From: Tetracentron sinense
Taxonomy: Eukaryota > Streptophyta > Magnoliopsida > Trochodendrales > Trochodendraceae
Length of the DNA stretch: 64,000 nucleotides
NCBI GenBank assembly: GCA_015143295.1
Contig: CM026571.1
Span: 9,490,501 to 9,554,500 of the forward strand
Direction of reading: 5' to 3'
Below, piece by piece: positions 50,188 to 62,453 of the stretch. How positions within the stretch are numbered: position 1 is the stretch's first letter; each line of letters starts with the position of its first letter. Under the pieces are notes generated by a model. The model had not been told where the DNA came from and searched no databases. It worked only from the letters and a program-made list of their open reading frames with translations. The position numbers and the translations under genes were made by a program.

Positions 50188-52157
50188 TACAATTTTTCCA
50201 AACCAAAACAACTATCTAGTAATATGGGAAGTAATCCAGATCTCTTGCCTCCTCGTAAAAAGGATCATATTCTTCTTCAATTTCGTAAGCCTCCTCCACC
50301 CAAGGCTCAGCTATAAACTCCGCCTCTAAACCTGCCAAGACAACAGTCTAGTTGATTACAAAAGCACTTGATGTATATAAAATATAACTAACATCACAAT
50401 ATCTCTGCACTTAGTCAGTACCATAATCAATAGCATAATCTCATACTTACATAATCAAAGTGCATGACAAACATGTCAGTACAATACATCATAATATTAT
50501 CTTGACTCGTGTACTTGTGAGACTCTTAGACTTATGAGATGTCAATATTTATGAGATCGTTCACATACGAGCATACATATGTTTTTTGAGCAGCTTTGCC
50601 AGTTTATGCAATTGGGATCATAAGGTCATACATATGTGAACATACATATGCTCTTTGAGCAGCTTTACCAGATATGTAATTTGAATCATGAGAGCAGCTT
50701 TATCAAATATGCAATTGGAATCATGAGATCATACATGTATGAACACACATGATTTTGAGCAGTATAACAACATATGCAATCCTAGAAAGCATAATAATCT
50801 TTATCAGCGTAACAGTCTTTACCAACCTAACAATATTTTCTCAACATAACTATGATTTCTCAACTTAACAATGCATGCAACCTTAATTCATATCTTTATC
50901 AGTGAGTGCCCTTGTGAGACTCCTTACTTATCACACATATGAACTTGTGCAATGATGTCATAATTAACATTTGAATCGGTCATCCCTTAGATTCTAATCC
51001 TCCACCAAGAAACTCCGTCAGGTTACATCTCTCTGGTTAGAGAATTCTCAACATAAAAGTATTTCCTATAAATTTTGACCTTTCTGAATATTGATTACCA
51101 CACAACATAATTAGGGCATAATTTAACAAACAATTACATATATAACCTTATCATACTTCTTAGCATATTTTATAGTCAAATTCACAAATATCAATTTCTA
51201 AATTACTTATCCTCTATCACATCGGCCCATCCTCCATTTCTTAACAATCTACAAGTCATACAAACCATAAAATTCATCCACATATATTCTCATCCTCCAT
51301 TTCTCATCAATCCACAATCATGCAAATCCATGAAATCCATCCACATACATTCTCATCCTCCATTTCACCCTTTCATAGCTTGAACATCACATAACACTTC
51401 ACATTTTCCCCAATTCATGCTCACAAAATCACATACATCCATAATACACATAATTCATACTCCATTACCCATAATATTACCATAACCATGTCAATAATCT
51501 GACATTTCTAAATTATTCAATCTTAAATATGCATATATTCATAATAGAATTGAGTTTGATAGTAAAACGACATTTGAGATCGTTCCCTTCAATCCAAAAC
51601 GCTCCCAAGAAGGCTTGATATGGATTTCCAAGATTTCTTCTTCTCCCTTGAGCAAATTCTTTCTTCACAAGCAAGTCAATACTTAGAAACCTAGGTTTCT
51701 CCTCTACTATGCCAAATTAGGATTTGAGAGACTTAGGGATCTCAAACCCCCGAAATAGAAGGTTATTTATAGGCCTAGGGTCATGAGAGTTCTGCGCTGG
51801 GCGGTCGATCAGCCAAGATGAGCGATCGACCGGCTTGCCTAAGAAGCCACTGTTTTGACAATTTCCATACAGTCGGTCGACCGGGGTGATGGGACGGTCG
51901 ACCGGCTTGCTTAGGGAGCTACTGTTCACTCCTTTTTATATAGTCGGTCGACCGAGCATGAGGGGCAATCGACCGACTGTTCTATTTTCTTATTTTTCTT
52001 TTCTTTTCTTTCATTCTTACCTTGGTTTAATTGTTTTAAACTCTTAAACAAACTATAACATTTATTAACACACAAACATACACATTAACAAGTCTAAATG
52101 ACTAGAATGCCCTTGAAGAGCGAGGTAATTACACGGAAAGAAATCCAAGTCTCTACA
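50188..52157 (-). mobile_element. LTR-like fragment, probably Ty3/gypsy
   Basis: Read on the minus strand it begins TGTAGAGACTTGG with a GTAATTACC and CATTCTAGTCATTT sequence resembling chromovirus-type LTR starts. The 3' limit is not fixed and no target duplication was found. It carries three internal tandem arrays: about 70-bp units at 50560-50780 (GAGCAGCTTT motif), about 65-bp units at 51225-51370 (CATCCTCCATTTC motif), and about 95-bp units at 51790-51985 with the palindrome CGGTCGACCG. A 70-codon frame at 51717-51929 is a by-product of the last array. Confidence 0.5.
51790..51985. repeat. tandem repeat with CGGTCGACCG palindromes
   Basis: Two units, each with GGCTTGC(C/T)TA and CACTGTT/CTACTGTT, separated by GGTCGACCG palindromes, five or six in under 200 bp. 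Confidence 0.8.
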
Positions 52158-52418
52158 GACAGGGACAGTGGCCTACAATTTTGATACCTAGCACAACTTA
52201 GGGAGATATAAATTAATTTTGATATTCATAGAGATGACATTGGATTTTAAGGCATAGTTGTGTGAGTTTTTAATTATTTTTTTGTCCATCAAATTTTGTA
52301 ATTAGAATTCATAAAGTTTTGAATTGTTATAGTTGGGAGTTGTTCTTATCAGGGTTGGGGTAGATTCTCAGAAACCCCATGAATTTTAGTTTGATTATAA
52401 TTGTGGGGATAGAAGTAT
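52158..52418. other. intergenic, nothing recognised
   Basis: AT-rich non-coding sequence. Confidence 0.4.
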
Positions 52419-52503
52419 TTTGTTTCTTTTGAGTGAAAATCCTCTAGTTGGCAACCAACTTGTTTCTTTTGAGTGCAAATCCTCTAGTCGGCAACCAACA
52501 GGG
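52419..52503. repeat. 48-bp tandem duplication
   Basis: TTGTTTCTTTTGAGTG followed by AAATCCTCTAGT(T/C)GGCAACCAAC occurs at about 52419 and 52467. Confidence 0.85.
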
Positions 52504-52682
52504 GTTGGTGCTGCTAGCCATGACCACGCCTCATGAAGCGGAGGTCCTGAGTTCGATTCCCTTCCCCTTGTTGGCCACCCTCGGAGATTTATAGCTTCTT
52601 TCTTGCGCGTGGATAGAGGGTTTTGCACGTGCACAAGGGATTTAGTTGGGTGCTCTAAGAGGCCCAGGTTACCAAAAAAAAA
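52504..52682 (+). mobile_element. tRNA-derived SINE, second family
   Basis: GGTTGGTGCTGCTAGCCATG (box A region) is followed by GGTCCTGAGTTCGATTCCC (a good Pol III box B) near 52541-52560, then an unrelated body ending GGTTACC and an A run. The box spacing and A tail support a SINE. It is unlike copies 1 and 2 in the body. Confidence 0.75.
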
Positions 52683-53104
52683 TTCCTCTTTTCGACACCT
52701 ACTACCAGAATTAGTATTAGAGACCCACATACCCAATTAAATTTTGACACCTCAAACAGCTCTCACATGCTCATTTAATGCACTAGAGTTTTGTTATGTT
52801 CGCTCTAGTACAAATAAAGGGTAAATAAGTAATTGACTATTTGGCCTTTTGTCTTCACATGAGATGTCTTGTATCTCCCGACTTTTTCTTCTTTTATAAG
52901 AAGAGTAACATTTGATTATTTGGGTCTTCACATGAGAGGTAAATATGTAATTGACCATTTGACCTTTTGTCTTTACGTTTCAACTGGCCAAAAACCCAAA
53001 TAACGAGGCATCAGTCAATTGGAAGAGTAAGGAAATACCTATGCCACCAAATATTATTCATTCCGCTCACTTGAATCTGCAACGTACTTCTCATTACTGT
53101 TCCA
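52683..53104. repeat. dispersed repeat, inverted copy at 59110-59320
   Basis: TTAGAGACCCACATACCCAATT, CTCATTTAATGCACTAGAG and AGGGTAAATAAGTAATTGAC at 52700-52850 reappear on the opposite strand at 59110-59300 with moderate divergence. No ends were determined. Confidence 0.65.
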
Positions 53105-53510
53105 CTAGCGGGTGGCACATGCGATGCACGTGAGACCGAGGAGAAGGAGTTAACAACAATTAATAAGTTAAAAGGGATACGTGTTAACCCGCGGGTGAGA
53201 TTGAACTCGCTAGTTGCATGTGCGATGCACGTGAGAGTGAGGGGAAGGAGTTAACCACAATTAATAGGAATTAAAAGGGACATGTGTTAACCCGCAAGTG
53301 CGATTGAACTCTCTCCGAGTTCAATCACGATTGGTAGATAGATGAGCAAGGGTTAGTTTGGGAATTACAGTAAAACATTAAATCAAAGGCAAGGGGTAGT
53401 TTGGAAATTAAAGTAAAACCTTAAATCAACATTTTGTTTTTATATAAGGGGTATTTTGGGAATTTCAGAGAAGTCATCTACACATGCCTCTCGCATTATA
53501 GTAGTAAAGA
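53105..53510 (-). mobile_element. small non-autonomous Helitron, copy B
   Basis: On the minus strand it starts TCTTTACTACTATAATGCGAGAG after an A. It ends with hairpin-forming GTGCATCGCATGTG, then CCACCCGCTAG followed by T. The A|T site is as expected for Helitrons. The 3' end is duplicated in tandem (inner CTAG at 53210-53213, outer at 53105-53108). It is colinear with copy A (29105-29509). Confidence 0.85.
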
Positions 53511-53979
53511 TATATATACCAAGTCAGTTCACACAAGTAACATTTTGTTTATCTTGAAAAATGTTCTAATTTTATATGTTGGATTATGTGAAATTTTAAT
53601 AAACCACCAAATCTTAACTTTTGTGTTCTCCAAATATTATGCAGGAGTCATATATCTCAATGAATTTTAAGTGGTCATTACATGGCAGTGAATTCCATAT
53701 GTGATATTGTTGGCTACATGCATTCGCACTATGCATGTACCAACAACCTAATCTCGGCGTGCACCAACAGGGCTTTCTTAGTATGACACAATTTAGTCAT
53801 GTGTGATTTATCGACCTTTATACATTTAATAGTATAATAGATTTATATTTTAACAAGGTAATATTTTTCAATAGCTTTTATGATTAACAGTTTGTTGAGC
53901 TTTATTAAGAATTTATTATTATGTAGAAAAACTCTAAATTATAATTATAGTATGCACCAAGAATTTCAATGATGCAGTT
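53511..53979. other. intergenic, nothing recognised
   Basis: AT-rich non-coding sequence with TATATATA at the Helitron edge. Confidence 0.4.
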
Positions 53980-56900
53980 TGTGAGCGCGGGTTTCGGGGA
54001 AACCTGGTTTGCATCTCACGGGGTGAGTTTAGAGTCGCCACCTATTCATTCAGAAGGGATAAGTCTTCGGGATTTGAATAAGGTCTTGATCTGCGATCAG
54101 AGATTAGGGTAAGAGGTTCGGTTAAGTCCGGGGAAGGGGTTAGGCACCTCGGCACTTCTACTTTTCAGTGGTTCCCTACTTGCCAAATTAGTCTCAATTT
54201 TAATCAAATGTCTTACTGTTTAATGTAATGCTAGTCTAAGAAGGAGAAAATCCTAGACTGAGGTCGAACTCAGGTTGGGCTGCCTACGTACTCACATTGG
54301 GGTGAGATCAGACCGAGCGTAGTTCTGGCACATGAGCCCGTGCCAAGGCTAGGGGTGTGTGTGTGTACACCAAGGGTGGTTTAGGATCTAGCCGGGAGGC
54401 TAGGGGTGGTTGATCGGGTTGGTCAAATGCTTGGTATTGAGGCCGGTAGGCCAATGGGTAGTCCGATAGACTAGGGTTTGGGCCCAGTGGGTCGAAATTG
54501 GATCTGGTAGGCCAAGGGTGAGCCCGGTAGGCTAGGGTTTGGCCCGGTAGGTCGAGATCGGGCCCGGTAGACCAAGGGGTGAAGCTTGGTAGGCCCAAGG
54601 GTGTCTTAACCAAGGGTTAAGGTTGTTAACCGGGGTTAAGAAGGTGATTAACCATGGTTAGGGGTGCAAACCATGGTCAACAAGTCCAAAGTTATTATTT
54701 TTGTCTTTTTGAATTTTTTTGATTTTTTTGGGATTTTTCCATATTTTTTCCAGTGGTTAAGGATACTTAACCGCGGTTAAGGGGGAAGGTCACCATGGTT
54801 AAGGGTCTTAACCAGGGTTAAATGACCAAGTGAAACCATTTTTAGGTTTCTCAAATTATTTTTGAATTTTTGATCATTTTTTTAGAATTTTTCGAGTCTA
54901 TGGGCTGCTTAACCATGGTTAAGGGTTAACCACACGGGGACTTAACCATGGTTAAGGGGCCGGGTTGGTCAAAAGTGGGCCCAAGGTCCATGGAAAGGCC
55001 TAGACTGGCCTCCTACCCGATCTGAGCCCCCACAAAGTCCAGCAAATGCATAAAAGCCCAAAATAATTTACACTTTTAACCACAGTTAGCGCGAGTTTAA
55101 CTGTAGTTAACAAGGGAACCATGGAAAATCGAGACTACCAGTGGGTAGCCTGACCAATTAACATTTTGAGTCCTTGTGGGGCCCAAGGAGAGGTCGGGTG
55201 TGAGCCCCACAAAGGCCCAAAATTGTCTAATTGAAGTTTACATAAAATGACAGATTTTTTAAACAAAAAATCAAACAGATTTTTCTCAAACTTTGCGGCG
55301 ATTTTGCCGCTGATTGGCTCAACCCCCGGGGCATCCAAGACCATGGTTGTGAAGTCTGCTGTGAGGGGAACAATTTGAGCCCTTGTGGGGCCCAAGAGGA
55401 GGCCAGATGTGGGCCCCACAGAAGCTCAAAGTTGCCGCTTCGCACTGTTTGACACTCTATCAACCAAACTTTGGGGGCTGTTTAACCCCGGTTAATGAGC
55501 GAGTTAGAGGCTGAAAATATACAGGGGGTAGCCGGGAGTGTGAAGAGTCTAACCATGGCCTTGGTTTTGACCAAGGCTGGGTCTAACCATGGTTAAACCG
55601 GGGTTAAAGGTGCCTAGTCAAAACTGATTTTTTTTCTGATTTTTTTTAAAAAAAAGCTTTGTTTTGGGCTGTTTGGATGAAAACTAGGGAAGATCAAGGA
55701 GTTCCTCATGGATTGAGGACCCCCTAGACCTTATGGAAGACCTCATGTGTGGTGGACGGGTGGTACCCGTGGCCACGCATCAAGGGGAAACCCCCCATGC
55801 CAAACGGTTTGGAATTACCGAAATAAAAAAAAATAAAAAATAAAAAAAAAGGCAAAATGGGACCCCTTGGAATGGGACTAGGGGTCCCTTACAATGAGGA
55901 TTAGCAGCAATAAAATGAGGGAAGAGGGGATGTATACCCTTCGACTTTTCCCGGATAATGGTGGCGGCTGCAGGTGGTGGTGGCGAAGTGAGGCCGCTAT
56001 GAAGAGTTTGGGAGTTACAAGGGGAGGTCTAGGGACCGTGGAACAGCTCCAGGAGTGGATTGAAGTAAAGGATGAGGGCAGTAACAGGACTGGACTGAGC
56101 AAACCGAGCTCGAGCAGGCTCTATTTCTAAAAAAACAAATGTTTTTTGAAGCTGTTGAGGGCTACACGCAGTGGTGGTGAGAGATGGTGGTTTAGGGGAC
56201 GGCCTAAGGGTGTCCTGAGGAGGAGACTAAGGGAGTGAATAGGCTAGCCGAAGTGGGAGTGGCCACTGTAATTTTTTTGAAAAATCTCCTCTTGACACAA
56301 TGTTTGTGGGTGGAGGTAGAGGTGAGGTGGTCTGAGTGTTGGTAAGGTATTTGGAGGGGCTAAGGGTCTAAGTGGATGGGGTATGTGGGTTGGAACAGAG
56401 ATAGAAGATGGCTGGTTTTTTTTTTGTTGAAAAAAACTCCTCCAAACCGTGGCTACCATATGGGTTAAATAGAAGAGAAAGGAGAGGAGGGGAAGGATGG
56501 AGGTGGAGTGTTTGGCGTGGGGGACATGGCCTGGAGGAGGCAGGCAGCAAGGGGCCAGACCAGGTGTGGTCTGTTCACTCGTCCCATTGACAAGGACGAT
56601 GAACAGTGCTGGGTTTTTTTTAAAAAAAAATTTGGTTTTGTTTACCTTTTTTGGGCCCAACCACCACATGTGTGGGGAAGGCAAAAAGTATTTTACCCTA
56701 AAAAATTTGAATTTTGAAAGGGGTAGTGTGGGTCCCACTTGGGTTTAGTGGGCCCATGTTTGGTCCCAAAAGAAGGTTTTAATCTTACTTTTTGGGGTTG
56801 TGGACTTAAAATGGGCCTTGAGCCCGCAATGCTTAACCTAGGGCTTAGACTAGGGCTAGGGTAGGGCTAGGTCTGGGTTAGGTCCAGGGTTTACCTAGGG

Positions 56901-57068
56901 TTAGACCTAGGGTTAGCCTATGGTTTGGTGTAAGGCTTAGGTGCTACCTAGGGTTAAACTAGGGTTGGGTTTAGGGTCTACCTAGGGCTACTAGGGCTTG
57001 GCCAAGAATAACCATTGTTAATGGAGGTTAACCATGATTAAGCAGAGTGTAAAAATTGGGTGCTTACA
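53980..57068 (-). mobile_element. giant LTR-type element, relative of 15431-18085
   Basis: The plus strand begins TGTGAGCGCGGG and ends GGGTGCTTACA, the inverse of the 15431-18085 element. CAGTT flanks both sides (53975-53979 and 57069-57073), a perfect 5-bp duplication. It is 3089 bp without gag or pol. Shared landmarks in inverse order are GTCGCCACCTATTCATT near 54035, TTAACCATGGTTA-type palindromes (54600-54960, 55550-55610), the GGGGTCCCTTACAAT segment near 55885, and telomere-like CTAGGGTTTA repeats (56830-57000). Probably a Ty3/gypsy solo LTR or LTR-only derivative. Confidence 0.8.
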
Positions 57069-57073
57069 CAGTT

Positions 57074-57345
57074 CTCAACAAAACCAATTAGAAAAAGGAC
57101 CCACACCACATGGGTGGTTCAATTAATGGAGTCGATCAACTTCTTCATTTTGATTGAATAAATTTTGCTTCTAATGGTTGACCAACTTCAACAAACTTTG
57201 TCCTTTTTAAGTATTCTTGTCAATAGGGATGGTTTTATGTTGTGTTTGGTAGATTTAATTGAATTTTGGCATCGATGAGATCGATTAAATTTTGGCATCA
57301 ATGAAATAGGCAGTCTCTCTTTTGTAACAAGAGTGAGTTTATTTT
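57074..57345. other. intergenic, nothing recognised
   Basis: Contains a local repeat of TTAAATTTTGGCATC(G/A)ATGA (57255-57310). Confidence 0.4.
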
Positions 57346-58500
57346 AGGGGCCGTTTGACATCAATTCTAGTGATTCTTCCATTCAGAAAAAGAATCAATT
57401 CTTTTTAGTTTTGATTTTTATAATCAATCTTATGAAAAGAACACGTTTGGTAACTGTGAGTCATAATCAATTATGAAGAATAGAAACAACAAAATTACAT
57501 TTGGATAAAATAAAAAATATATATATATATAATTAACTCATTTATAAGTGTCGTAAAATACCCAAAATTTACTGTCTCATCTGCAAATCTTCTGAATTTC
57601 TACATGTCATTCAACTATTATGCCATTATAGAAGTATTACAAACATAACTGCATAAAGTAACACTAAAAACACTTAAAAGAATTGTAATGTAGCCGCAAG
57701 CTATACAAAACAAAAGACAGTATCTTCTAGTTCATCTGCAATTGTTGCACTTCTGGATTCATCTGGGCTTTGATACTAGGCCTACCATTGGGACATGTCT
57801 GGGATTTGATACATTTTCAAGTGGCTCAGGAACGTGTCCTGATTCAGCTCGTAAGGGAATTACATTCAATAGAATAACAAGTGGAAGAGCCTCTGTTGCT
57901 TCTTTCTCGAAAGAGTCCATCTCCTAAATCTTTAGTTCGAAAGAGTTCATCTTCTTGCTCTCGACAGTCCATCTACAACCCCATTTGCAGTTTTTTTTAA
58001 GGCTTGTAAAGCTTTCTAAAATCTCAGATTTTTAAACCCCTATACAGCCCTTTTTGCAGAGGAAATCTCACGTTTTTAAAATGCAATACAACCCTATTTG
58101 CAGCCTGTTATCAGTATTTAAGGTTAAGGCTTTAAAAGTCCATAAGAAACCATTTACATAACTCTAATTTAATCAAGAAAATCAGAGCAAGAAATGGAAA
58201 TTGGGGCAGTTCAAATTGACACAACCGGAAAAAAAAAGAAACCCACATGGAAATTCAAATCAAAACCCTAATAGATCCAAAGAACGGTTGAAAAAACACA
58301 TCTATTTGGCAACCTGTAAGAAGAGTCCCGTATTCTCAATTTTTTTCTAGATTTTCTTCGAAAAGTTTTAGACCCAAAAAATTGTAACTAAAGTTGGATA
58401 ATTCTTAGAATTGTTCCCAAAAAATCAGCTGCCAAACGTGGTTGTATTTTTTTTGGGATATAAAAAATTGTTTATGGGGAACGACGCCAAACAGCTCCTT
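57346..58500. mobile_element. hAT-like non-autonomous element, about 1.15 kb
   Basis: The left end AGGGGCCGTTTGACATC and the complement of the right end AAGGAGCTGTTTGGCGTC form an imperfect terminal inverted repeat. Secondary shared motifs lie inside both ends. No transposase frame. No clean 8-bp duplication was found. Confidence 0.6.
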
Positions 58501-59344
58501 AGCTACCTCACCCAATTCTATTTCTCGTAATCTCACTCGCTAAAATCGAAATGAAAGTTCAACATGAGCTCTGAATAGAGCTCATTAATATATTTAAGAT
58601 AAGCAAGCTTAAAAACATTTATAGTATCTCTACAAACTAAGCTTATGGTAGTTCTCATGTGAAGCAAATGAGTACTACGTTTTTTTAGGGGTTCCCAAGA
58701 CGTGTTATGCCAAAGCGTGCATTGAGGTGGGCGACATCAAGTTAATCGTTATAACAAGAGTTTTTGCAACAATTAAATATTAAATTTGTGTACAAAAATT
58801 GAGAAGGCAATGACTATAGTAGTTTGGGTGCGGATGTTGGCGTTGGAATAGGTGGTGACAACTGAATTTACTTAATCTGTTCTACAGTAATAGGGTGTCT
58901 TATTTATAATGTTATAGCTTTAGGAAAATAGAAAACTGGCCACTCGGTCCGCTTGTAAATGGACCTCCTATTTTATTTTATTTTTTTTCATTTTCTCTTT
59001 TCCGATGTGTTGAAAATTGATTAGGGTGGTAGCCTTGTTAGAGGACCTTACGGTTTTCTAATGAAAACTCATAGTTTTATTAGAAAAAAAAAAGCTCTTC
59101 ATTTGGGTTTTTGCCTTTTCTGCAGTATTTGTCCCCAAAAAAAACGAGACTACAAAGACAGAAGACCAAATAGTCAATTGCTTATTTACCCTTTTTTTAC
59201 ATTGGAATGAAGACATCATAGCTCTAGTGCATTAAATGAGCACGAGAAAACTATTTGATGTGTCAAAATTCAATTGGGTTTGTGGGCTTCTAATAGCAAT
59301 TCTGATATAGGTTCCTAGGATTAGCAGTCGTTTTTTCTTCTTTA
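58501..59344. other. intergenic, partly a dispersed repeat
   Basis: 59110-59320 is the inverted partner of 52690-52990. The rest is not recognised. Confidence 0.45.
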
Positions 59345-59727
59345 TTGGTGAAGGTATCATTTAATATACTCTAAACACACGTACACAACCAGACCTATGG
59401 TAAGTACTAAGGTGCAATAAAGGTAAATCCACACTCACTCCAAAAGGATTGGCTTAAGGGTAAACACACATATACTCCCTTGCAGAGCCTAGTATCCAAC
59501 CGATATGGGACTAAAGCAGGACGGTAACACCCAAACGGCGATCCGGCACTTTTTTTTTTTTTGTAAAGGTAACATATATTTAGCACATTCTAAACACACA
59601 CAACCAGACTTTTTTTCTTTTGCCATAAGGGTAAATCCGCACACTTACTCCAAAAGAACCTCACTAATGGAGGAGTGGAGGCCCTTATACACCTCTGTGG
59701 AGCCTAGTACCCCGGACTAAAGCAGTA
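59345..59727. repeat. two diverged direct repeats of about 170 bp
   Basis: GGTAAATCC(A/G)CAC followed by ACTCCAAAAG, GAGCCTAGTA and GGACTAAAGCAG occurs at 59430-59520 and 59629-59726. Each is preceded by a CTAAACACAC...ACAACCAGAC segment. Origin unknown. Confidence 0.7.
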
Positions 59728-59834
59728 CTCGTTTCTTTTGAATGTGAAGAAATCTTGAATTAGATGGTCCCACGTTCCCAAACCTTTTTGTCTAAGTACC
59801 ACACCTCTTCAATTTTTCCTTTCTATGGATTTTG

Positions 59835-60149
59835 CTAATGAGACCGTCTGGTGGAGACCACCCCGAGATCTTGCATCACATGCTTTTTAGACTATCTGAT
59901 GGCAATGTTATAATTATGGTGTGTTGCTTAAATACCCCTGGCAATGTTGTAATTATGGTGTGTTGCTTAAATGCCCCAGCTTGCCACAACTATAGTGTAA
60001 AGGGAGATCCACTTCAATGCAATGCCGTGAAGCAGAGCTCCGGCTCAAAACTAATCTCAGAAAAAAGAACACGGATTTCAAAAAAAATTGAATCATGTGC
60101 ATGTGAGGCAAGATCTCGGGGTGATCTCCACCTTCGACGGACTCAGTAG
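59835..60149. mobile_element. foldback MITE, CTAATGAGACCG termini
   Basis: The left arm CTAATGAGACCGTCTGGTGG and the complement of the right arm CTACTGAGTCCGTCGAAGG both continue into GGAGA(C/T)CACCCCGAGATCTT. Arms are about 45 bp. The middle holds a 39-bp tandem duplication (GGCAATGTT...ATTATGGTGTGTTGC) at 59902-59980. The ends resemble the MITEs at 30149 and 61417. Confidence 0.75.
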
Positions 60150-60530
60150 TATTTTTATTTCTACAATGTCAATTTGACTTCACATCTAAGACATTCATAT
60201 TTTTATCATTTTCTTTTTAGTTAACCCCCGGTTAACTAAGTATGTAATTTGGGCAATGCTAGCTTCACTTGTTTTTTTTAACTCCATTTTCTTTATCATG
60301 TCTACGTTCATTAAGAGAATGATGTGTTTTCAACTAACACGCCCTTCTCCTGCTGTCCAAATCTCAATATGGATAGGACCATCCCATGGATGACAAAAAT
60401 TTGGAGAGATTGCAGTCTAATTGAAAACCAAACGGAGGAAAATCAAATAGATTGAGAGGAGGGAATGGAATTTATTAAACAAAAGAAACAAGCATGGAAC
60501 TTATTTTCTAATACAACATAGACTCGAATG
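60150..60530. other. anthocyanidin synthase downstream region
   Basis: Non-coding. A minus-strand AATAAA at about 60471-60476 is a second possible polyadenylation signal, about 280 bp after the stop codon. Confidence 0.5.
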
Positions 60531-60665
60531 GAAAATGCTAGCACAAGTCTCATTAGCCTTAATCGTCTTGAAAAAAAGTCAAATTAATAGATTTTATTAA
60601 AAGTGATTTGACTTTTCCCTTAAAAGACAATTAGGATTTGACCCAACTGGTGCTAGCATTCTTAG
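60531..60665. mobile_element. MITE in the anthocyanidin synthase 3' flank
   Basis: The left arm GAAAATGCTAGCACAAG and the complement of the right arm AAGAATGCTAGCACCAG continue through CCTAAT(C/T)GTCTT and AAAAGTCAAAT. About 135 bp. On the minus strand its middle contains AATAAA (60593-60598), about 157 bp past the stop codon. Confidence 0.7.
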
Positions 60666-60754
60666 ACCGACTATATCATACCAGACTGTGTCAATGGTTG
60701 GCACCACCATACCAAGAATCACAAAAGCTAACTTAGAATAAGTAATGGAGAGAC

Positions 60755-62171
<1,417 letters not shown>

Positions 62172-62192
62172 CTAATTCCAGTTAAGTGTTGG

Positions 62193-62202
62193 CTTTTTAT
62201 AC
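62193..62202 (-). promoter_or_regulatory. ANS TATA box
   Basis: GTATAAAAAG on the minus strand, about 82-92 bp upstream of the ATG. Transcription would start near 62165, leaving a 5'UTR of about 55 nt. An E-box-like ACATGT lies just upstream (about 62203-62208). Confidence 0.75.
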
Positions 62203-62224
62203 ACATGTAATTCAAAGAACATTA

Positions 62225-62453
62225 AAGAAAAAATGTGGGCTACCCTTGAATTTAAGATGGGGCATGCTATAGCTACTAGTAAGAGAGATTAAGAAAATCT
62301 ATGGGCTACCCTTGAATTTAAGATGGCCATGCTGTAGCTACTAGTAAGAGCTAGAGAGAGTTCAAGAAAAATACGGGCTATATCATTGACTTTAAGTTGG
62401 GCATAGTAGTTAGCTACTAACTAGTAAGATAGAGAGAGTCAAAGAAAACAGAA
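62225..62453. repeat. three-copy tandem repeat in the ANS proximal promoter
   Basis: On the plus strand a unit AAGAAAA(N)4-7GGGCTA...TTTAAG(A/T)TGG...CAT(G)...TAGCTACTA...GTAAGA...GAGAG recurs. GGGCTA lies at 62237, 62303 and 62375 (periods 66 and 72 bp). Copies 1 and 2 are very similar; copy 3 is more diverged. The array ends about 25 bp upstream of the TATA box, the usual place for MYB/bHLH control sites of ANS. Binding function is not shown. Confidence 0.85.

Noticed and set aside
51717-51929. 70-codon minus-strand frame with repeated KPVDR motifs.
   Set aside because: It mirrors the palindromic tandem repeat and is not a recognisable protein.
56244-56748. Overlapping frames of 60-164 codons on both strands.
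   Set aside because: They lie inside the giant LTR-type element, are proline- or glycine-rich by composition and have no domain.
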